A stretch of 64,000 bases of DNA from Roseivivax halodurans JCM 10272. Lineage in GTDB: Bacteria; Pseudomonadota; Alphaproteobacteria; Rhodobacterales; Rhodobacteraceae. The stretch covers positions 1-64,000 of the forward strand of contig NZ_JALZ01000013.1 in NCBI RefSeq assembly GCF_000521785.1, in the 5' to 3' direction. Positions within the stretch are counted from its first letter, which is position 1, and the number at the start of each line of letters is the position of its first letter. The position numbers and the translations under genes are program-made. Below are positions 8,309 through 18,067 of this stretch, piece by piece. Under the pieces are notes generated by a model. The model did not search any database. It saw nothing but the letters and a program-made list of their open reading frames with translations, and was not told the DNA's origin.

Positions 8309-8861
8309 TGAGGCGACCTACACCCCGCGCCTGCGCCAGCAGTTCCGCGAGGAAATCCGTGCCAAGCTCAAGGAAGAGTTCGGCTACACGAACGACATGC
8401 AGATCCCCCGGCTCGACAAGATCGTGCTGAACATCGGCTGCGGTGCCGAGGCGGTCCGCGACTCCAAGAAGGCCAAGTCGGCCCAGGAGGACCTGACCAA
8501 GATCGCAGGTCAGCACGCCGTCGTGACCAAGGCGAAGAAGTCGATCGCCGGCTTCCGCGTCCGCGAGGAAATGCCGCTCGGCGCGAAGGTGACCCTGCGC
8601 GGCGACCGGATGTACGAATTCCTCGACCGGCTGATCACCATCGCCATGCCGCGCATCCGGGACTTCCGGGGCGTCAAGCCGTCCTTCGACGGTCAGGGCA
8701 ACTTCGCGATGGGCATCAAGGAGCACATCGTCTTCCCCGAGATCGACTTCGACAAGGTCGACGAGGTCTGGGGCATGGACGTCATCATCGCCACCACGGC
8801 GGGGACTGACGCCGAGGGCAAGGCGCTCCTGAAGCACTTCAACATGCCGTTCACGAGCTGA
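8301..8861 (+). CDS. rplE: 50S ribosomal protein L5
   Basis: L5 (186 residues) binds 5S rRNA in the central protuberance. ATG 8301 gives the family N-terminus ([15 protein letters not shown]) and the usual length; the frame extends upstream into rplX but is not used. The segment with [16 protein letters not shown] and the [16 protein letters not shown] block are characteristic. It overlaps the last eight bases of rplX. Confidence 0.96.
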   Translation: MLDEATYTPRLRQQFREEIRAKLKEEFGYTNDMQIPRLDKIVLNIGCGAEAVRDSKKAKSAQEDLTKIAGQHAVVTKAKKSIAGFRVREEMPLGAKVTLRGDRMYEFLDRLITIAMPRIRDFRGVKPSFDGQGNFAMGIKEHIVFPEIDFDKVDEVWGMDVIIATTAGTDAEGKALLKHFNMPFTS

Positions 8862-8875
8862 AGGGAACCTAGGAC

Positions 8876-9181
8876 ATGGCTAAGAAATCCATGGTCGAAC
8901 GTCAGAGAAAGCGTGAGCGGCTCGTTGCACAATACGCAGCCAAGCGCGCGTCTCTGAAAGAGATCGCAAACGACGAAACCAAACCGATGGAAGAGCGGTT
9001 CAAGGCACGCCTGCAGCTCGCAGAACTGCCCCGCAATTCCTCGCCGACGCGGCTCAACAACCGCTGCCAGCTGACCGGGCGTCCGCACGCCTATTACCGC
9101 AAGCTGAAAATCAGCCGGATCATGCTGCGCAACCTCGGCAACAAGGGCCTGCTTCCCGGCATGGTCAAGTCGAGCTGGTAA
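8876..9181 (+). CDS. rpsN: 30S ribosomal protein S14
   Basis: S14 (101 residues) belongs to the 30S head. It is the long, zinc-independent form: the CxxC-CxxC zinc ribbon of the short S14 type is absent, and the C-terminal [16 protein letters not shown] block is present. It starts 14 bases after rplE. Confidence 0.97.
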   Translation: MAKKSMVERQRKRERLVAQYAAKRASLKEIANDETKPMEERFKARLQLAELPRNSSPTRLNNRCQLTGRPHAYYRKLKISRIMLRNLGNKGLLPGMVKSSW

Positions 9182-9193
9182 GGAGGGCATGAT

Positions 9194-9586
9194 ATGAACG
9201 ATCCTATCGGCGACATGATCACCCGCATCCGCAACGGCGCCATGCGCGGCAAGTCCACCGTCCGTACCCCGGGCTCCAAGCTTCGTGCCTGGGTTCTCGA
9301 TGTGCTGGCGGACGAGGGCTATATCCGCGGTTACGAGAAGACGACCGACGAGCGCGGCCACCCGCAGTTCGAGATCTCGCTCAAGTACTACGAGGGAGAG
9401 CCGGTCATCCGCGAGCTCAAGCGCGTCTCGCGCCCGGGCCGCCGCGTCTATCTCGGTGTCGACACCATCCCGCAGGTTCGCCAGGGCCTGGGCATCTCGA
9501 TCGTCTCCACGTCCAAGGGCGTCATGAGCGATCACACTGCCCGTGCCCAGAACGTCGGCGGCGAAGTGCTCTGCACGGTATTCTAA
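9194..9586 (+). CDS. rpsH: 30S ribosomal protein S8
   Basis: S8 (130 residues) is a primary binder of the 16S central domain, and in Escherichia coli it represses the spc operon by binding mRNA at rplE. The N-terminus [15 protein letters not shown] and C-terminal [20 protein letters not shown] are diagnostic. TAAGGAGGG from the rpsN stop supplies the ribosome-binding site. Confidence 0.97.
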   Translation: MNDPIGDMITRIRNGAMRGKSTVRTPGSKLRAWVLDVLADEGYIRGYEKTTDERGHPQFEISLKYYEGEPVIRELKRVSRPGRRVYLGVDTIPQVRQGLGISIVSTSKGVMSDHTARAQNVGGEVLCTVF

Positions 9587-9598
9587 GGAGGCCTGAAC

Positions 9599-10132
9599 AT
9601 GTCTCGTATTGGTAAAAGACCGGTCGAGCTGCCCTCGGGTGTCTCCGCATCCGTGTCGGGCCAGACCGTCGAGGTCAAAGGCCCCAAGGGCACCAAGACC
9701 TTTCACGCGACCGACGACGTCACCATCACGGTCGAGGACGACAAGATCAGCGTGACGCCGCGCGGCAATTCCAAGCGCGCGCGTCAGCAGTGGGGCATGA
9801 CCCGCACGATCGTCGCCAACCTCGTCCACGGGGTCCAGAACACCTTCAAGAAGGAGCTGGAGATTCAGGGCGTGGGTTACCGGGCGCAGGTTCAGGGCAA
9901 CATCCTGAAGCTGAACCTCGGCCTGTCGCACGACGTCGACTTCCCCATTCCGGAAGGTGTCACCGTCACGGCAACCAAGCCGACCGAGCTCGTCGTGGAA
10001 GGCCACGACTACCAGCAGGTCGGCCAGGTGGCGGCGAACATTCGCGACTGGCGGCGTCCCGAGCCCTACAAGGGCAAGGGCATCCGCTATAAGGGCGAAT
10101 ACATCTTCCAGAAGGAAGGCAAGAAGAAGTAA
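9599..10132 (+). CDS. rplF: 50S ribosomal protein L6
   Basis: L6 (177 residues) binds helix 97 and the sarcin-ricin loop region of the 50S subunit. The N-terminal [15 protein letters not shown] and the C-terminal signature [15 protein letters not shown] are complete. TAAGGAGG lies just upstream of the ATG and overlaps the rpsH stop. Confidence 0.97.
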   Translation: MSRIGKRPVELPSGVSASVSGQTVEVKGPKGTKTFHATDDVTITVEDDKISVTPRGNSKRARQQWGMTRTIVANLVHGVQNTFKKELEIQGVGYRAQVQGNILKLNLGLSHDVDFPIPEGVTVTATKPTELVVEGHDYQQVGQVAANIRDWRRPEPYKGKGIRYKGEYIFQKEGKKK

Positions 10133-10143
10133 GGACGGCGAAC

Positions 10144-10503
10144 ATGGCTTACAGCAAGAGAGTGCAGTTCCTGAAGCGCCGTCTGCGCGTCCGGAACAAG
10201 CTGCGCGCGGTGAACGAGGGGCGGATGCGCCTCTCCGTGCACCGGTCGAACAAGAACCTGCACGTGCAGCTCATCGACGACGTGAACGGTCACACCGTCG
10301 CGGCGGCCTCCACGCTCGAGAAGGATCTCGGCGTGGTCGGCAAGAACTCCGTGGAAGCGGCGCAGAAGATCGGCGCGGCGATTGCGGAGCGCGCCAAGAA
10401 GGCGGGCGTCGAAGAGGCGTATTTCGACCGCGGTGGGTTCCTCTACCACGGTCGCGTCAAGGCCGTGGCGGATGCCGCGCGCGAGGCGGGCCTCAAGATC
10501 TGA
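10144..10503 (+). CDS. rplR: 50S ribosomal protein L18
   Basis: L18 (119 residues) binds 5S rRNA together with L5. The [18 protein letters not shown] block and the C-terminal [24 protein letters not shown] are typical. It begins 11 bases after rplF. A hairpin with a short T-run follows, in a 142-base gap before rpsE. Confidence 0.97.
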   Translation: MAYSKRVQFLKRRLRVRNKLRAVNEGRMRLSVHRSNKNLHVQLIDDVNGHTVAAASTLEKDLGVVGKNSVEAAQKIGAAIAERAKKAGVEEAYFDRGGFLYHGRVKAVADAAREAGLKI

Positions 10504-10510
10504 TATCGGC

Positions 10511-10540
10511 GCGGCGGGGCATGTCCCCGCCGCCCGTTTT
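10511..10540 (+). terminator. Terminator-like hairpin between rplR and rpsE
   Basis: GCGGCGGGG (10511-10519) pairs perfectly with CCCCGCCGC (10525-10533), followed by CCGTTTT. A second hairpin (GAGCCGC / GCGGCTC, 10579-10594) lies further down the 142-base gap. These may attenuate expression between rplR and rpsE. Confidence 0.45.
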
Positions 10541-10645
10541 CATGCGCAGGCGGCCTCCGCGCCGCCTCGATGACCGGGGAGCCGCACGCGGCTCACTTCG
10601 GTTGGACGATTTGGCGCCCGAGGCGCTGACAGAAAGGAATGCCTG

Positions 10646-11236
10646 ATGGCAGAACGTGACAACAGACGGGGCGGCCGCCGCGACCGCGACGAGGCCCCCG
10701 AATTCGCCGATCGCCTGGTTGCGATCAACCGCGTCTCGAAGACCGTGAAGGGTGGTAAGCGCTTCGGCTTCGCCGCGCTCGTGGTCGTGGGCGACCAGAA
10801 GGGCCGCGTCGGCTTCGGCAAGGGCAAGGCGAAAGAGGTCCCCGAGGCGATCCGCAAGGCGACCGAGCAGGCGAAGCGCAAGATGATCCGCGTGCCGCTG
10901 CGCGAAGGCCGCACGCTGCACCACGACATCGAGGGCCGCCATGGTGCGGGCCGCGTCGTGATGCGGACCGCATCGCAAGGTACCGGGATCATCGCCGGTG
11001 GTCCGATGCGCGCCGTTTTCGAGATGCTCGGCGTCCATGACGTCGTGGCGAAGTCGAACGGCTCGCAGAACCCCTACAACATGATCCGCGCCACGCTCGA
11101 AGGCCTGACGCGCCAGCAGTCGCCGCGCCACGTCGCGCAGCGTCGCGGCAAGAAGGTCTCGGACATCCTGCCCAAGCGCGAAGAGAACAACCCGCAGGCG
11201 GAAGGCGATCACGTCCGCGTGTCGGAGGAGGCGTAA
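10646..11236 (+). CDS. rpsE: 30S ribosomal protein S5
   Basis: S5 (196 residues) is an accuracy-controlling protein near the mRNA entry tunnel. The double-stranded RNA-binding N-domain (about 20-85, with [20 protein letters not shown]) and the C-domain with [18 protein letters not shown] are intact. N- and C-terminal ends are longer and more charged than in Escherichia coli (167 residues). AGAAAGGA precedes the ATG. Confidence 0.97.
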   Translation: MAERDNRRGGRRDRDEAPEFADRLVAINRVSKTVKGGKRFGFAALVVVGDQKGRVGFGKGKAKEVPEAIRKATEQAKRKMIRVPLREGRTLHHDIEGRHGAGRVVMRTASQGTGIIAGGPMRAVFEMLGVHDVVAKSNGSQNPYNMIRATLEGLTRQQSPRHVAQRRGKKVSDILPKREENNPQAEGDHVRVSEEA

Positions 11237-11239
11237 CCC

Positions 11240-11428
11240 ATGGCCAAGACCATCGTCGTCAAGCAGATCGGCTCGCCGATCCGCCGCCCCGCCATCCAGC
11301 GCCAGACGCTGGTCGGGCTGGGCCTGAACAAGATGCACAAGACCCGCGTGCTCGAGGACACCCCCTCGGTCCGCGGCATGATCCGCAAGATCCCGCACCT
11401 CGTCGAGATCGTCGAAGAGCGCGACTAA
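11240..11428 (+). CDS. rpmD: 50S ribosomal protein L30
   Basis: L30 (62 residues) is a small 50S protein. The signature from [13 protein letters not shown] through [19 protein letters not shown] is clear. It begins four bases after rpsE and ends the spc part here: a terminator follows and the next two genes are on the other strand, which moves rplO-secY away. Confidence 0.96.
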   Translation: MAKTIVVKQIGSPIRRPAIQRQTLVGLGLNKMHKTRVLEDTPSVRGMIRKIPHLVEIVEERD

Positions 11429-11463
11429 AGGTCTGACGCCGGCCCGTCCGGCAGGACAAAAGA

Positions 11464-11497
11464 AACGCCCCCCGGCCGCCGGCTGGGGGGCGTTTTT
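11464..11497 (+). terminator. Intrinsic terminator after rpmD
   Basis: AACGCCCCCC (11464-11473) pairs with GGGGGGCGTT (11485-11494), followed by TTT. It ends the rpmC-rpmD block; the reverse strand also starts with an AA-rich arm, so it may serve the convergent MDR gene as well. Confidence 0.85.
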
Positions 11498-11521
11498 CGT
11501 TGCGGGGCAGGGGGACCACCG

Positions 11522-12529
11522 TCAGATCGAGACGGTGATCTTCCCGAAATGCGCGCCGCTCTCCTCGTGGCGGAAGGCATCTGCCAGATCGGCCAGCGGG
11601 AAACTGCGGTCGAGGATCGGCCGCAGGCCCGTCGTCTCCATCGCGCGCACCATGTCCTTCTGGTGGCTCCGGCTGCCGACGATGAGCCCCTGCAGCTTCT
11701 GGTGCTTGGCCATCAGCTTGGCCGTCGGGATCTCGCCCGCACGGCCCGTCAGCACGCCGATCAGCGCCATGTGCCCGCCGATCCGGCAGGCCTCGATCGA
11801 TTGCGACAGCGTCGCGGGGCCGCCCACTTCGATGACGTGATCGACGCCGCGCCCGCCGGTCTCGCGGGCGATCTCGGCGCCCCAGGCCTCGGTCTCGCGG
11901 TAGTTCACCACCGCCGCCGCGCCCATGTCGCGCAGCCGCTCGGCCTTCTCGCCCGAAGACGTGGTGGCAAAGACGCGCGCGCCCATCGCCCGGGCGATCT
12001 GCAGCGCGTAGATCGACACGCCCCCGGTGCCGAGCACCAGCACGTCGTCGCCGGCCTTGAGCCCACCATCGACCACCAGCGCGCGCCACGCCGTCAGGCC
12101 CGCCGTGGTGATGGTTGCGGCCTCCTCGTGGGACCAGCCGTCGGGGGAGCGCGTGAACGAGGTCGCCGGAGCCACCACGATCTCGCGGGCGAAGCCGTCG
12201 ATGCCGTCGCCCGGCGTCGTGGTGAAATCCGCGACGGGCGGCGGCCCGTCATGCCAGCCGGGGAAGAAGGTCGAGACGACCGAATCCCCTGGCGCGAATT
12301 CGGTCACGCCATCGCCCACCGCCTCGACCTCGCCGGCGCCGTCCGACATCGGGATGCGGCCGTCCTCGCTCGGCATGGCGCCCGAGACGACGCCGTAATC
12401 GTGGAAGTTCAGCGACGAGGCGCGGAGGCGCACCCGGATCTCGCCGGGGCCGGGCTGGCCGGGATCGTCCATCTCCGACAGGGCCAGTTTGTCCAGGCCG
12501 CCGGGTTTGGCGAGTGTCATCGCCTGCAT
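11522..12529 (-). CDS. Zinc-independent MDR-family NAD(P)-dependent alcohol dehydrogenase/quinone oxidoreductase
   Basis: This 335-residue protein belongs to the medium-chain dehydrogenase/reductase superfamily. The N-terminal GroES-like domain includes PGPGEIRVRLRASSLNFHDYGVVSG. The Rossmann nucleotide site is DDVLVLGTGGVSIYALQIARAMGA, with the GTGGVS turn near residue 170. The Cys-rich structural zinc lobe is absent. The substrate cannot be told from sequence. ATG 12529 follows GGAGAG; the frame is open another 39 codons upstream but without MDR similarity. It lies with the helicase gene, on the opposite strand to the ribosomal genes, between rpmD and rplO. Confidence 0.85.
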   Translation of the reverse strand: MQAMTLAKPGGLDKLALSEMDDPGQPGPGEIRVRLRASSLNFHDYGVVSGAMPSEDGRIPMSDGAGEVEAVGDGVTEFAPGDSVVSTFFPGWHDGPPPVADFTTTPGDGIDGFAREIVVAPATSFTRSPDGWSHEEAATITTAGLTAWRALVVDGGLKAGDDVLVLGTGGVSIYALQIARAMGARVFATTSSGEKAERLRDMGAAAVVNYRETEAWGAEIARETGGRGVDHVIEVGGPATLSQSIEACRIGGHMALIGVLTGRAGEIPTAKLMAKHQKLQGLIVGSRSHQKDMVRAMETTGLRPILDRSFPLADLADAFRHEESGAHFGKITVSI

Positions 12530-12612
12530 GATATCTCTCCGTGTCCGCTTTGGGTTGGAGAGGCACGTAACGACAAAAGCCAAGGGTTCAATGCGGGATG
12601 CCGCAATGACAG

Positions 12613-12642
12613 GGGGCGCGCCGCTCGTCGCGGGCGCGCCCC
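12613..12642 (-). terminator. GC-rich hairpin downstream of the DEAD-box helicase gene
   Basis: GGGGCGCGCC (12613-12622) pairs perfectly with GGCGCGCCCC (12633-12642). It lies between the helicase stop and the MDR gene on the minus strand. There is no T-tail, so it may be a 3'-end stabiliser rather than a true terminator. Confidence 0.35.
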
Positions 12643-12666
12643 TCATTGGTCAAAGTCGGGTCCGGA

Positions 12667-13914
12667 TCAGGCCGCGCGGCGTGGCCGCGAGCGGCGCGGA
12701 CGACGACTGGCGGGCTTGCCGCCACCGCCATTTCCGCCGCCACCGCCGCCGCGGCGTTTCTGCGGGGCGCCGCCGCCGCGCGGTGCGGCCCAGGGCTCGC
12801 CTCCGCCGACGGGAATGGCCTTGCCCATCACCTTCTCGATGTCGCGCAGCTCGCCCATTTCGGCGGGCGCGCAGAACGCGATCGCGGCGCCGTCACGGCC
12901 CGCGCGCGCCGTCCGGCCGATCCGGTGCACGTAATTGTCCGGCACGTTCGGCAGGTCGAAGTTGTAGACGTGGCGCACCTCTGGCACGTCGATGCCGCGC
13001 GCGGCGACGTCCGTCGCCACCAGCACCCGCAGGTTGCCGGTGCGGAAGCCCTTGAGCGCCCGGTCGCGCTGACCCTGGCTCTTGTTGCCGTGGATCGACG
13101 CCGCGGAGAAGCCCGCCTTGTCCAGCGTCTTCATCAGCCGCTCCGCCCCGTGCTTGGTGCGGGCGAAGACCAGCGCGCTCTCGTCACGATGCTTGTCCAG
13201 CATGTCGATCAGCAGTCCGGTCTTGTCGGTCTGCTCGACGAAATGGACGCTCTGGTCGATCTTGTCGGCCGGCTTGCCCGGAGGCGCCGTCTCGATCCGC
13301 ACCGGGTTGTCGAGATAGGAATTGGCGATCTCGGTCATCAGCTTGGGCATCGTCGCCGAGAACAGCATCGTCTGCCGCTCTTCGGGAAGCCGCGGCAGGA
13401 TCTTCCGCAGCGCGTGGATGAAGCCCATGTCGAGCATCTGGTCCGCCTCGTCGAGCACGAGATAGCCGGTAAGGTCGAGCCGCACCGCCTTGCGCTCCAG
13501 AAGGTCGATCAGCCGGCCCGGGGTCGCGACGAGGATGTCGACGCCCTTCGCGAGGCGCTGCTCCTGACGGTTCAGGGACGCACCGCCCACGACGAGCTCG
13601 CAGCGCACCTGCGTGCCGGCCGCATAGGCGCGGAGGTTGTCGAGGATCTGCCCGGCCAGTTCTCGCGTCGGGGCGAGAACGAGCCCGCGCGCCGATTTCG
13701 GCGCCGGACGACCCTCCATCCGCAGGATCGCGGACAGAAGGGGAAGGCCGAAGGCGGCCGTCTTGCCGGTGCCGGTCTGGGCGAGGCCCATCACGTCGCG
13801 GCCGTTCATGGCCTCGGGAATGGCCTTGGTCTGGATCGGCGTAGGTTCGTTGATGCCCAGATCGGTGAGGTTCTGGGCGAGGCGGGGCGGCAGCCCCAGC
13901 ATGTCAAAATCCAA
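12667..13914 (-). CDS. DEAD-box ATP-dependent RNA helicase, RhlE-like
   Basis: This 415-residue RNA helicase unwinds short duplexes and probably acts in ribosome assembly or mRNA decay. Seen motifs: Q-motif EPTPIQ, motif I AQTGTGKT (45-52), Ia APTRELA, II DEAD (155-158), III SAT (186-188) and VI HRIGRTARAG. The tail after about residue 370 is Gly/Arg-rich and probably binds RNA. The start is read as TTG 13914, with AGGA upstream; an in-frame ATG four codons later is the alternative. Its own promoter (14162-14190) would give a leader of about 240 bases, as in cold-induced helicases. It is inserted, inverted, between rpmD and rplO. Confidence 0.92.
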   Translation of the reverse strand: MDFDMLGLPPRLAQNLTDLGINEPTPIQTKAIPEAMNGRDVMGLAQTGTGKTAAFGLPLLSAILRMEGRPAPKSARGLVLAPTRELAGQILDNLRAYAAGTQVRCELVVGGASLNRQEQRLAKGVDILVATPGRLIDLLERKAVRLDLTGYLVLDEADQMLDMGFIHALRKILPRLPEERQTMLFSATMPKLMTEIANSYLDNPVRIETAPPGKPADKIDQSVHFVEQTDKTGLLIDMLDKHRDESALVFARTKHGAERLMKTLDKAGFSAASIHGNKSQGQRDRALKGFRTGNLRVLVATDVAARGIDVPEVRHVYNFDLPNVPDNYVHRIGRTARAGRDGAAIAFCAPAEMGELRDIEKVMGKAIPVGGGEPWAAPRGGGAPQKRRGGGGGGNGGGGKPASRRPRRSRPRRAA

Positions 13915-14161
13915 AGGATCGTCCTGTCATGTCGCAGGCGCACCGCAGGCGCCGACGAAAATAAAGAGGCGCTGCCCGTGAAGGGGCAGAGCGGTCGCGT
14001 TCGGGTTCGCCTGCCGCAGATCGGCGCGCGAACGCGCCGGAGCAGGCATCGGACCCCCGCGTGAATTGGGAACCATGGAGGATGTTCGCGCTGCGCCCGG
14101 GACGTCTCGTCCCCTCATGCGGGCGGCACCTGCTCACGCGGCAGGTCTGGCGCTTGTCTGG
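13915..14161 (-). promoter_or_regulatory. Predicted long 5' leader of the helicase mRNA
   Basis: No gene is seen in 13915-14338. The part up to 14161 would be transcribed as an untranslated leader from the minus-strand promoter. It contains a 6-bp hairpin (CTGCCC / GGGCAG, 13972-13977 and 13984-13989) followed in the sense direction by the U-rich stretch CTCTTTATTTT, which could be an attenuator or an RNase E site. Regulation by cold or by the helicase itself is inference. Confidence 0.4.
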
Positions 14162-14190
14162 CACTTAGGGACTGCGCGCCGACATGTCAA
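14162..14190 (-). promoter_or_regulatory. Promoter for the DEAD-box helicase gene
   Basis: On the minus strand TTGACA (14190-14185) and TAAGTG (14167-14162) are separated by exactly 17 bases. TTGACA is a perfect sigma-70 -35 consensus. Its -35 lies 19 bases from the -35 of the oppositely directed rplO promoter. Confidence 0.6.
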
Positions 14191-14209
14191 TCTCCGACGC
14201 TCCCCGGCC

Positions 14210-14238
14210 TTGATCCCGCAGCCCGTGCCGTCTATACG
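14210..14238 (+). promoter_or_regulatory. Promoter for rplO-secY-adk
   Basis: TTGATC and TATACG are separated by 17 bases, giving a leader of about 95 bases to the rplO ATG at 14339. A new promoter is needed because the inverted genes separate rplO from rpmD. GGAGAAGCGACA provides the rplO ribosome-binding site. Confidence 0.6.
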
Positions 14239-14338
14239 CCTCCGGCGGTCCCATCCGGGGGCCGCGACTCACTCACGTCAAGCCGTGGTCGGCCCGCTTC
14301 CGTCGCTCGGGGGCCGCATCCGGCAAGGAGAAGCGACA

Positions 14339-14812
14339 ATGAAACTTCATGAACTGCGCGACAACGACGGCGCGAACAAGAAGGCCAAGCGCATCGGCCG
14401 TGGCCCGGGTTCGGGCAAGGGCAAGATGGGCGGCCGTGGTATCAAGGGTCAGAAATCCCGCTCGGGCGTTGCGATCAACGGCTACGAGGGTGGCCAGATG
14501 CCGCTCTACCAGCGTCTGCCGAAGCGTGGCTTCAACAAGCCGAACCGCAAGAGCTACGCGGTCGTCAACCTCGGCATGATCGACAAGTTCGTGCTCGCGG
14601 GCAAGATCGACGCAGGCCAGCCGGTCACCGAAGAGGTGCTGGTTGCTTCCGGCCTCGTCCGCCGCAAGCTCGACGGCGTGCGCGTCCTCGCGAAGGGCGA
14701 GCTCAGCAAGGCGGTGAACCTCGAAGTCACCGGCGCCTCCAAATCCGCGGTCGATGCCGTGGAAAAGGCGGGCGGGTCGCTGAAGCTCACGGGCGCTCAA
14801 GCGTCCGAATAA
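14339..14812 (+). CDS. rplO: 50S ribosomal protein L15
   Basis: L15 (157 residues) is a late-assembly 50S protein. ATG 14339 gives the canonical [20 protein letters not shown] start after a good AAGGAGAAG; the open frame extends far upstream but is not coding. The Gly/Lys-rich loop with [19 protein letters not shown] is conserved. It leads the rplO-secY-adk-rpsM-rpsK-rpoA-rplQ section. Confidence 0.96.
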   Translation: MKLHELRDNDGANKKAKRIGRGPGSGKGKMGGRGIKGQKSRSGVAINGYEGGQMPLYQRLPKRGFNKPNRKSYAVVNLGMIDKFVLAGKIDAGQPVTEEVLVASGLVRRKLDGVRVLAKGELSKAVNLEVTGASKSAVDAVEKAGGSLKLTGAQASE

Positions 14813-14923
14813 GGAGTTGTGGGCGGCGGCGCCGCCCTTTACATCTCCGGCAAGGTTTCTGGGCGCCGCCCCGAGCAGGACAAGGCTCGCGGGCGGCGTT
14901 CGTCTGAAAGAGAAGGGCGCTTC

Positions 14924-16281
<1,358 letters not shown>

Positions 16282-16285
<4 letters not shown>

Positions 16286-16926
16286 ACATCATACTGCTTG
16301 GACCGCCGGGGGCCGGAAAGGGCACCCAGGCGCGCCATCTCGAAGAGGCGCGCGGCATGACCCAGCTCTCCACGGGCGACATGCTGCGCGAGGCCAAGGA
16401 CAGCGGCACCGAGATGGGCGAGATCGTCGCCGACGTCATGGCCCGCGGAGAGCTCGTCACCGACGAGATCGTCATCGGGCTCATCCGCGAGAAGCTCGAG
16501 GGCGAGAAGACCGAGGGCTTCATCTTCGACGGCTTCCCGCGCACCCTCGCGCAGGCCGATGCGCTCGCCGCCCTCCTCGAGGAGGAAGGCCAGAGTCTCG
16601 ACGCGGTCGTCGAGATGCGCGTCGACGACGCCGCCTTGGTGGAGCGGATCACCGCCCGGTCGACCTGCGCCAGTTGCGGCGAGGTCTACAATGACATCAC
16701 CAAGCCGATCCCGCAGGACGGCAAGTGCGAATCGTGTGGCGGGACCGAGTTCAAGCGCCGCTCGGACGACAACGAGGAGAGCCTCAAGCAGCGCCTCCTC
16801 GAATACTACAAGAAGACGTCCCCGCTGATCGGCTATTACTACGCCAAGGGTCAGCTCACCTCGATCGACGGCCTCGGCGAGATCGACGAGGTCAAGGCGC
16901 GTATCGCGGGCGTTCTCGACGCCTGA
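16282..16926 (+). CDS. adk: Adenylate kinase
   Basis: Adenylate kinase (214 residues) converts ATP + AMP to 2 ADP. The P-loop GPPGAGKG is at residues 7-14, the AMP-binding LSTGDMLR and DGFPRT motifs follow, and the long-type LID domain holds a four-cysteine site (CASC and, later, CESC), so the lid probably binds zinc structurally. It overlaps the secY stop by four bases. A 13-bp inverted repeat follows. Confidence 0.97.
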
Positions 16927-16932
16927 GAGGCT

Positions 16933-16967
16933 GAAGTTCCGGCTGACCCCACGGCAGCCGGAACTTC
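16933..16967 (+). terminator. 13-bp inverted repeat after adk
   Basis: GAAGTTCCGGCTG (16933-16945) and CAGCCGGAACTTC (16955-16967) are perfectly complementary, with a nine-base loop. They lie six bases after the adk stop. The tail (TCCGCC) is not T-rich, so this may be an attenuator or 3'-end stabiliser. Confidence 0.5.
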
Positions 16968-16992
16968 TCCGCCGGAGCTCCGTTTCCGGGCC

Positions 16993-17021
16993 TTGACCCG
17001 TCACCTGATTCCGATTACCCA
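16993..17021 (+). promoter_or_regulatory. Candidate promoter for rpsM-rpsK-rpoA
   Basis: TTGACC and TACCCA are separated by 17 bases, within the 248-base gap between adk and rpsM. The -35 element is good and the -10 poor. The predicted leader to rpsM would be about 145 bases. Confidence 0.4.
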
Positions 17022-17174
17022 CCGCCATCTCCACAGGAGAATCGCGTTTGCCGCGCTCACCGAACACGCGGCAGATCACCTGATCGACCTACGGTCCGAG
17101 GGCGCGTGCCCAAGGGCCATATGTTGTGAAAAAAGGTTCTGGAGCTACGGAACCGCAACGAGAGGAATATCGAC

Positions 17175-17543
17175 TTGGCACGTATTGCCGGCGTCAACAT
17201 CCCCACCGCGAAGCGCGTCCCGGTCGCGCTGACCTACATCCACGGTATCGGACCGTCTGCCGCGAAGGACATCTGCGCGGCCGTCAACATCGACGAATCC
17301 CGCCGTGTGAACGAGCTGAGCGACGCAGAAGTCGTCGCGATGCGCGAGCACATCGACGCGAACTTCACCGTCGAGGGCGACCTGCGCCGCGAGCGCCAGG
17401 TCAACATCAAGCGCCTGATGGATCTCGGCTGCTACCGCGGCCTGCGCCATCGCCGCAATCTCCCGGTGCGCGGACAGCGTACCCACACCAATGCCCGCAC
17501 CCGCAAAGGCCCCGCAAAGGCCATCGCAGGCAAGAAGAAGTAA
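17175..17543 (+). CDS. rpsM: 30S ribosomal protein S13, TTG start
   Basis: S13 (122 residues) forms inter-subunit bridges and contacts P-site tRNA. The reading starts at TTG 17175 (TTGGCACGTATTGCC, Met-Ala-Arg-Ile-Ala), which is exactly where the family begins; no ATG or GTG gives a family-like N-terminus. AGAGGA lies eight bases upstream. The C-terminal [20 protein letters not shown] signature is complete. A TTG start is unusual for such a highly expressed gene and may lower or regulate its translation. Confidence 0.95.
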   Translation: MARIAGVNIPTAKRVPVALTYIHGIGPSAAKDICAAVNIDESRRVNELSDAEVVAMREHIDANFTVEGDLRRERQVNIKRLMDLGCYRGLRHRRNLPVRGQRTHTNARTRKGPAKAIAGKKK

Positions 17544-17558
17544 GGGAGAGACAGGCAA

Positions 17559-17951
17559 ATGGCACGTGATCCCCGTCGCGGAGGCAAGCGCAAGGTCTCC
17601 AAGAACATCGCAGCTGGCGTCGCGCATGTGAACTCCAGCTTCAACAACACCAAGATCCTGATCTCGGACGTGCAGGGCAACGCCATCTCGTGGTCGTCTG
17701 CCGGCACCATGGGCTTCAAGGGCTCGCGGAAGTCCACGCCCTACGCCGCTCAGCTCGCCGCAGAAGACGCGGGCAAGAAGGCGCAGGAGCACGGCATGAA
17801 GACCCTCGAGGTCGAAGTGCAGGGCCCCGGCTCGGGCCGCGAATCGGCGCTCCGCGCGCTGGCCGCGGTCGGCTTCAACATCACGGCCATCCGTGACGTG
17901 ACCCCGATCGCCCACAACGGCTGCCGCCCGCCCAAGCGTCGCCGCGTCTGA
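17559..17951 (+). CDS. rpsK: 30S ribosomal protein S11
   Basis: S11 (130 residues) lines the 30S platform near the E-site mRNA. The signature [20 protein letters not shown] ends the protein as in other bacteria. It begins 15 bases after rpsM with AAGGGAGAGACAGGCAA upstream of the ATG. A long GC hairpin separates it from rpoA. Confidence 0.97.
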   Translation: MARDPRRGGKRKVSKNIAAGVAHVNSSFNNTKILISDVQGNAISWSSAGTMGFKGSRKSTPYAAQLAAEDAGKKAQEHGMKTLEVEVQGPGSGRESALRALAAVGFNITAIRDVTPIAHNGCRPPKRRRV

Positions 17952-17966
17952 TCGATCTTTGGTTTC

Positions 17967-17999
17967 GGCCGGGCCCGCGCATTCCGCGTGGGCCCGGCC
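17967..17999 (+). terminator. Long GC hairpin between rpsK and rpoA
   Basis: GGCCGGGCCCGCGC (17967-17980) pairs with GCGTGGGCCCGGCC (17986-17999) through 14 bp including one G-U pair, with a loop of ATTCC. The tail TTGCCGCTTTA is only weakly T-rich. Read-through into rpoA is expected, so attenuation or RNA processing is likelier than full termination. Confidence 0.5.
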
Positions 18000-18067
18000 T
18001 TGCCGCTTTAACCTCGGGCGTCTCCGGTCTTTAGGACATGGGACCGGGACAGGAATGGAGGTCTTAC

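Noticed and set aside
10120-10132. AAGAAGAAG stretches at the ends of rplF and rpsM
   Set aside because: They encode Lys-rich C-termini and lack the hairpin and TATTTT part of the dispersed repeat.
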